Assembly (NCBI RefSeq): GCF_012070395.1
Contig: NZ_JAAFYS010000002.1
Location: 186,001 to 250,000, forward strand
Direction: 5' to 3'
Source of the DNA: Pseudoroseicyclus tamaricis
Lineage (GTDB): Bacteria > Pseudomonadota > Alphaproteobacteria > Rhodobacterales > Rhodobacteraceae
DNA length: 64,000 bases
Part shown: positions 63,421 through 64,000 of the stretch, piece by piece
How the letters are laid out: each line of letters begins with the position of its first letter
How positions within the stretch are numbered: the stretch's first letter is position 1
Program-made: the position numbers and the translations under genes
Notes under the pieces: model-generated
What the model was told of the DNA's origin: nothing
Database searches by the model: none
Seen by the model: only the letters and a program-made list of their open reading frames with translations

Positions 63421-63897
63421 CTATGAAGCTTGGGCAATCTCCTTCGGCCCATCTGGCGTATCGTGAAAAGGCGTCAGAACGAGGTGCGGCAGCCCGTCCG
63501 ATGTCGCCTCCATTGTCCGCCCGTCCGCCAACAGGACGCCGCGCAGGCGCCGTCGGACCACCGGCACCCGGGCGAAGCGCGAGACGTCGAGCGGCGCGTC
63601 GAGCTGGATGGCGAGCCGAGTTCCCGCCTCCTCGGCCGCGGCCCCCACCACCGTCCCGATGAAGGGCCGGTCGAGATAGCGGCCTGCGACCCGGTCGCCG
63701 GGCCGCAGGCCCGCCGGGTCCACCGCCTCGGGCAGCGCCGCGAGGCGGGCACGGTGAGCGTTCCAGTCCCGGGCACCGGCGGCATGGGCGACTTGCTCCA
63801 GTGCCTCGGAATGGGTCACCAGCGTGCCGGCCTCGGCGAGGCGCACGCGCAGCGCACGCGCCGCCGTCTTGGCCGCTTCGATCGCCGCCGCGCTCAT
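63421..63897 (-). CDS. Glyoxalase-related small protein
   Basis: The ATG at 63897 gives 158 residues. It begins MSAAAIEAAKTAARALRVRLAEAGTLVTHSEALEQVAHAAGARDWNAHRARL, a pattern of the alphaproteobacterial glyoxalase-related (PF20066-type) family: helix, THSEALE, then ARDWN. The C-terminal part is a small beta domain. Role unknown. Overlaps the upstream gene's stop by 4 nt (ATGA). Confidence 0.7.
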   Translation of the reverse strand: MSAAAIEAAKTAARALRVRLAEAGTLVTHSEALEQVAHAAGARDWNAHRARLAALPEAVDPAGLRPGDRVAGRYLDRPFIGTVVGAAAEEAGTRLAIQLDAPLDVSRFARVPVVRRRLRGVLLADGRTMEATSDGLPHLVLTPFHDTPDGPKEIAQAS

Positions 63898-64000
63898 GCC
63901 GGCACCAGCGCGGGGCGCCGCGACACGACGAGGAAAGCAAGCCCTGCCAGAAGGAGGCTCGCCGCCGGCCAAGCCAGCCAGATCGCCTCCGGGCCGACCA
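63894..64000 (-). CDS. C-terminal end of a membrane transporter, probably MATE
   Basis: The last 34 residues visible, ending GPEAIWLAWPAASLLLAGLAFLVVSRRPALVPA, form one membrane helix and a short tail. The GPEAIWLAWP pattern occurs at the end of MATE-family efflux proteins. The gene continues beyond the window. Only the strand and frame are sure. Confidence 0.45.
   Translation of the reverse strand, partial: VGPEAIWLAWPAASLLLAGLAFLVVSRRPALVPA

Noticed and set aside
63033-63662. Plus-strand gene starting inside tRNA-Leu
   Set aside because: Its first part reads through the tRNA and the tail lies antisense to the glyoxalase-related gene; no ribosome site or family.

Overview
The window is a GC-rich (roughly 70%), densely packed chromosomal segment from an alphaproteobacterium, most likely a member of the Rhodobacteraceae/Roseobacter group. 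This placement rests on gene orders known from that family (tatABC followed by a DUF815 ATPase; an Mth938-like gene followed by ccmABCDG; yicC-gmk; zwf-pgl-pgi), on many 4-nt stop/start overlaps, and on a recurring G-rich intergenic hairpin element of the kind common in Rhodobacterales. No rRNA, phage, CRISPR array or insertion sequence is visible; the window looks like core chromosome with small accessory insertions.

Layout. 0-5.7 kb: a DUF1206 membrane protein, then a leftward cluster of ATP-grasp, alpha-E, transglutaminase and Anbu protease genes, preceded by a SleB-type lipoprotein. 5.8-9.9 kb: a compact arsenic operon (ArsR-ArsC fusion, GAPDH, ArsJ, ACR3) read from a probable leaderless promoter. 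9.9-12.9 kb: DUF815 and tatCBA (leftward). 13-17.5 kb: a WYL regulator, a 0.7 kb repeat-filled gap, then Mth938 and ccmABCDG. 17.5-21.3 kb: a penicillin-acylase homologue and a hydroxyacid dehydrogenase, flanked by paired perfect palindromes. 21.3-28 kb: a branched-chain amino-acid ABC transporter operon with three small exported proteins interleaved between the transporter genes. 28-34.6 kb: a TetR gene, a homocysteine methyltransferase, a small HIDGHS-repeat protein, a GlxA/GbdR-type regulator, DAHP synthase, two GFA proteins and a PAS protein. 34.8-42.4 kb: yicC, gmk, a gamma carbonic anhydrase, DUF1697, a Cys-rich leader ORF with cysS, then cimA, a methyltransferase and an NDUFAF6-like protein. 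42.4-49 kb: an MFS transporter and cobalamin genes (cobB, cobA, cbiD, cobK), a DNA glycosylase and an esterase. 49-52.9 kb: two tandem GGDEF cyclases, an HNH nuclease, a LysR regulator and a small basic ORF. 52.9-57 kb: zwf-pgl-pgi for the Entner-Doudoroff/oxidative pentose route. 57-64 kb: a desaturase, tRNA-Gly(CCC), a RACo-like corrinoid activator, an Atm1-type ABC exporter, a Hint protein, tRNA-Leu(UAG), a glyoxalase-related protein and the end of a probable MATE exporter.

The most interesting structures are: (1) the Anbu cluster, a predicted peptide-tagging and proteolysis system; (2) a 13-residue ORF with four Cys codons just upstream of cysS, which looks like a cysteine attenuator; (3) paired perfect palindromes at 17.6 kb and 21.2 kb; (4) a dispersed repeat of about 180 bp in three copies with complementary ends; and (5) the three unknown periplasmic proteins built into the liv operon. 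All statements come from reading sequence and translations; no alignment or folding program was run.
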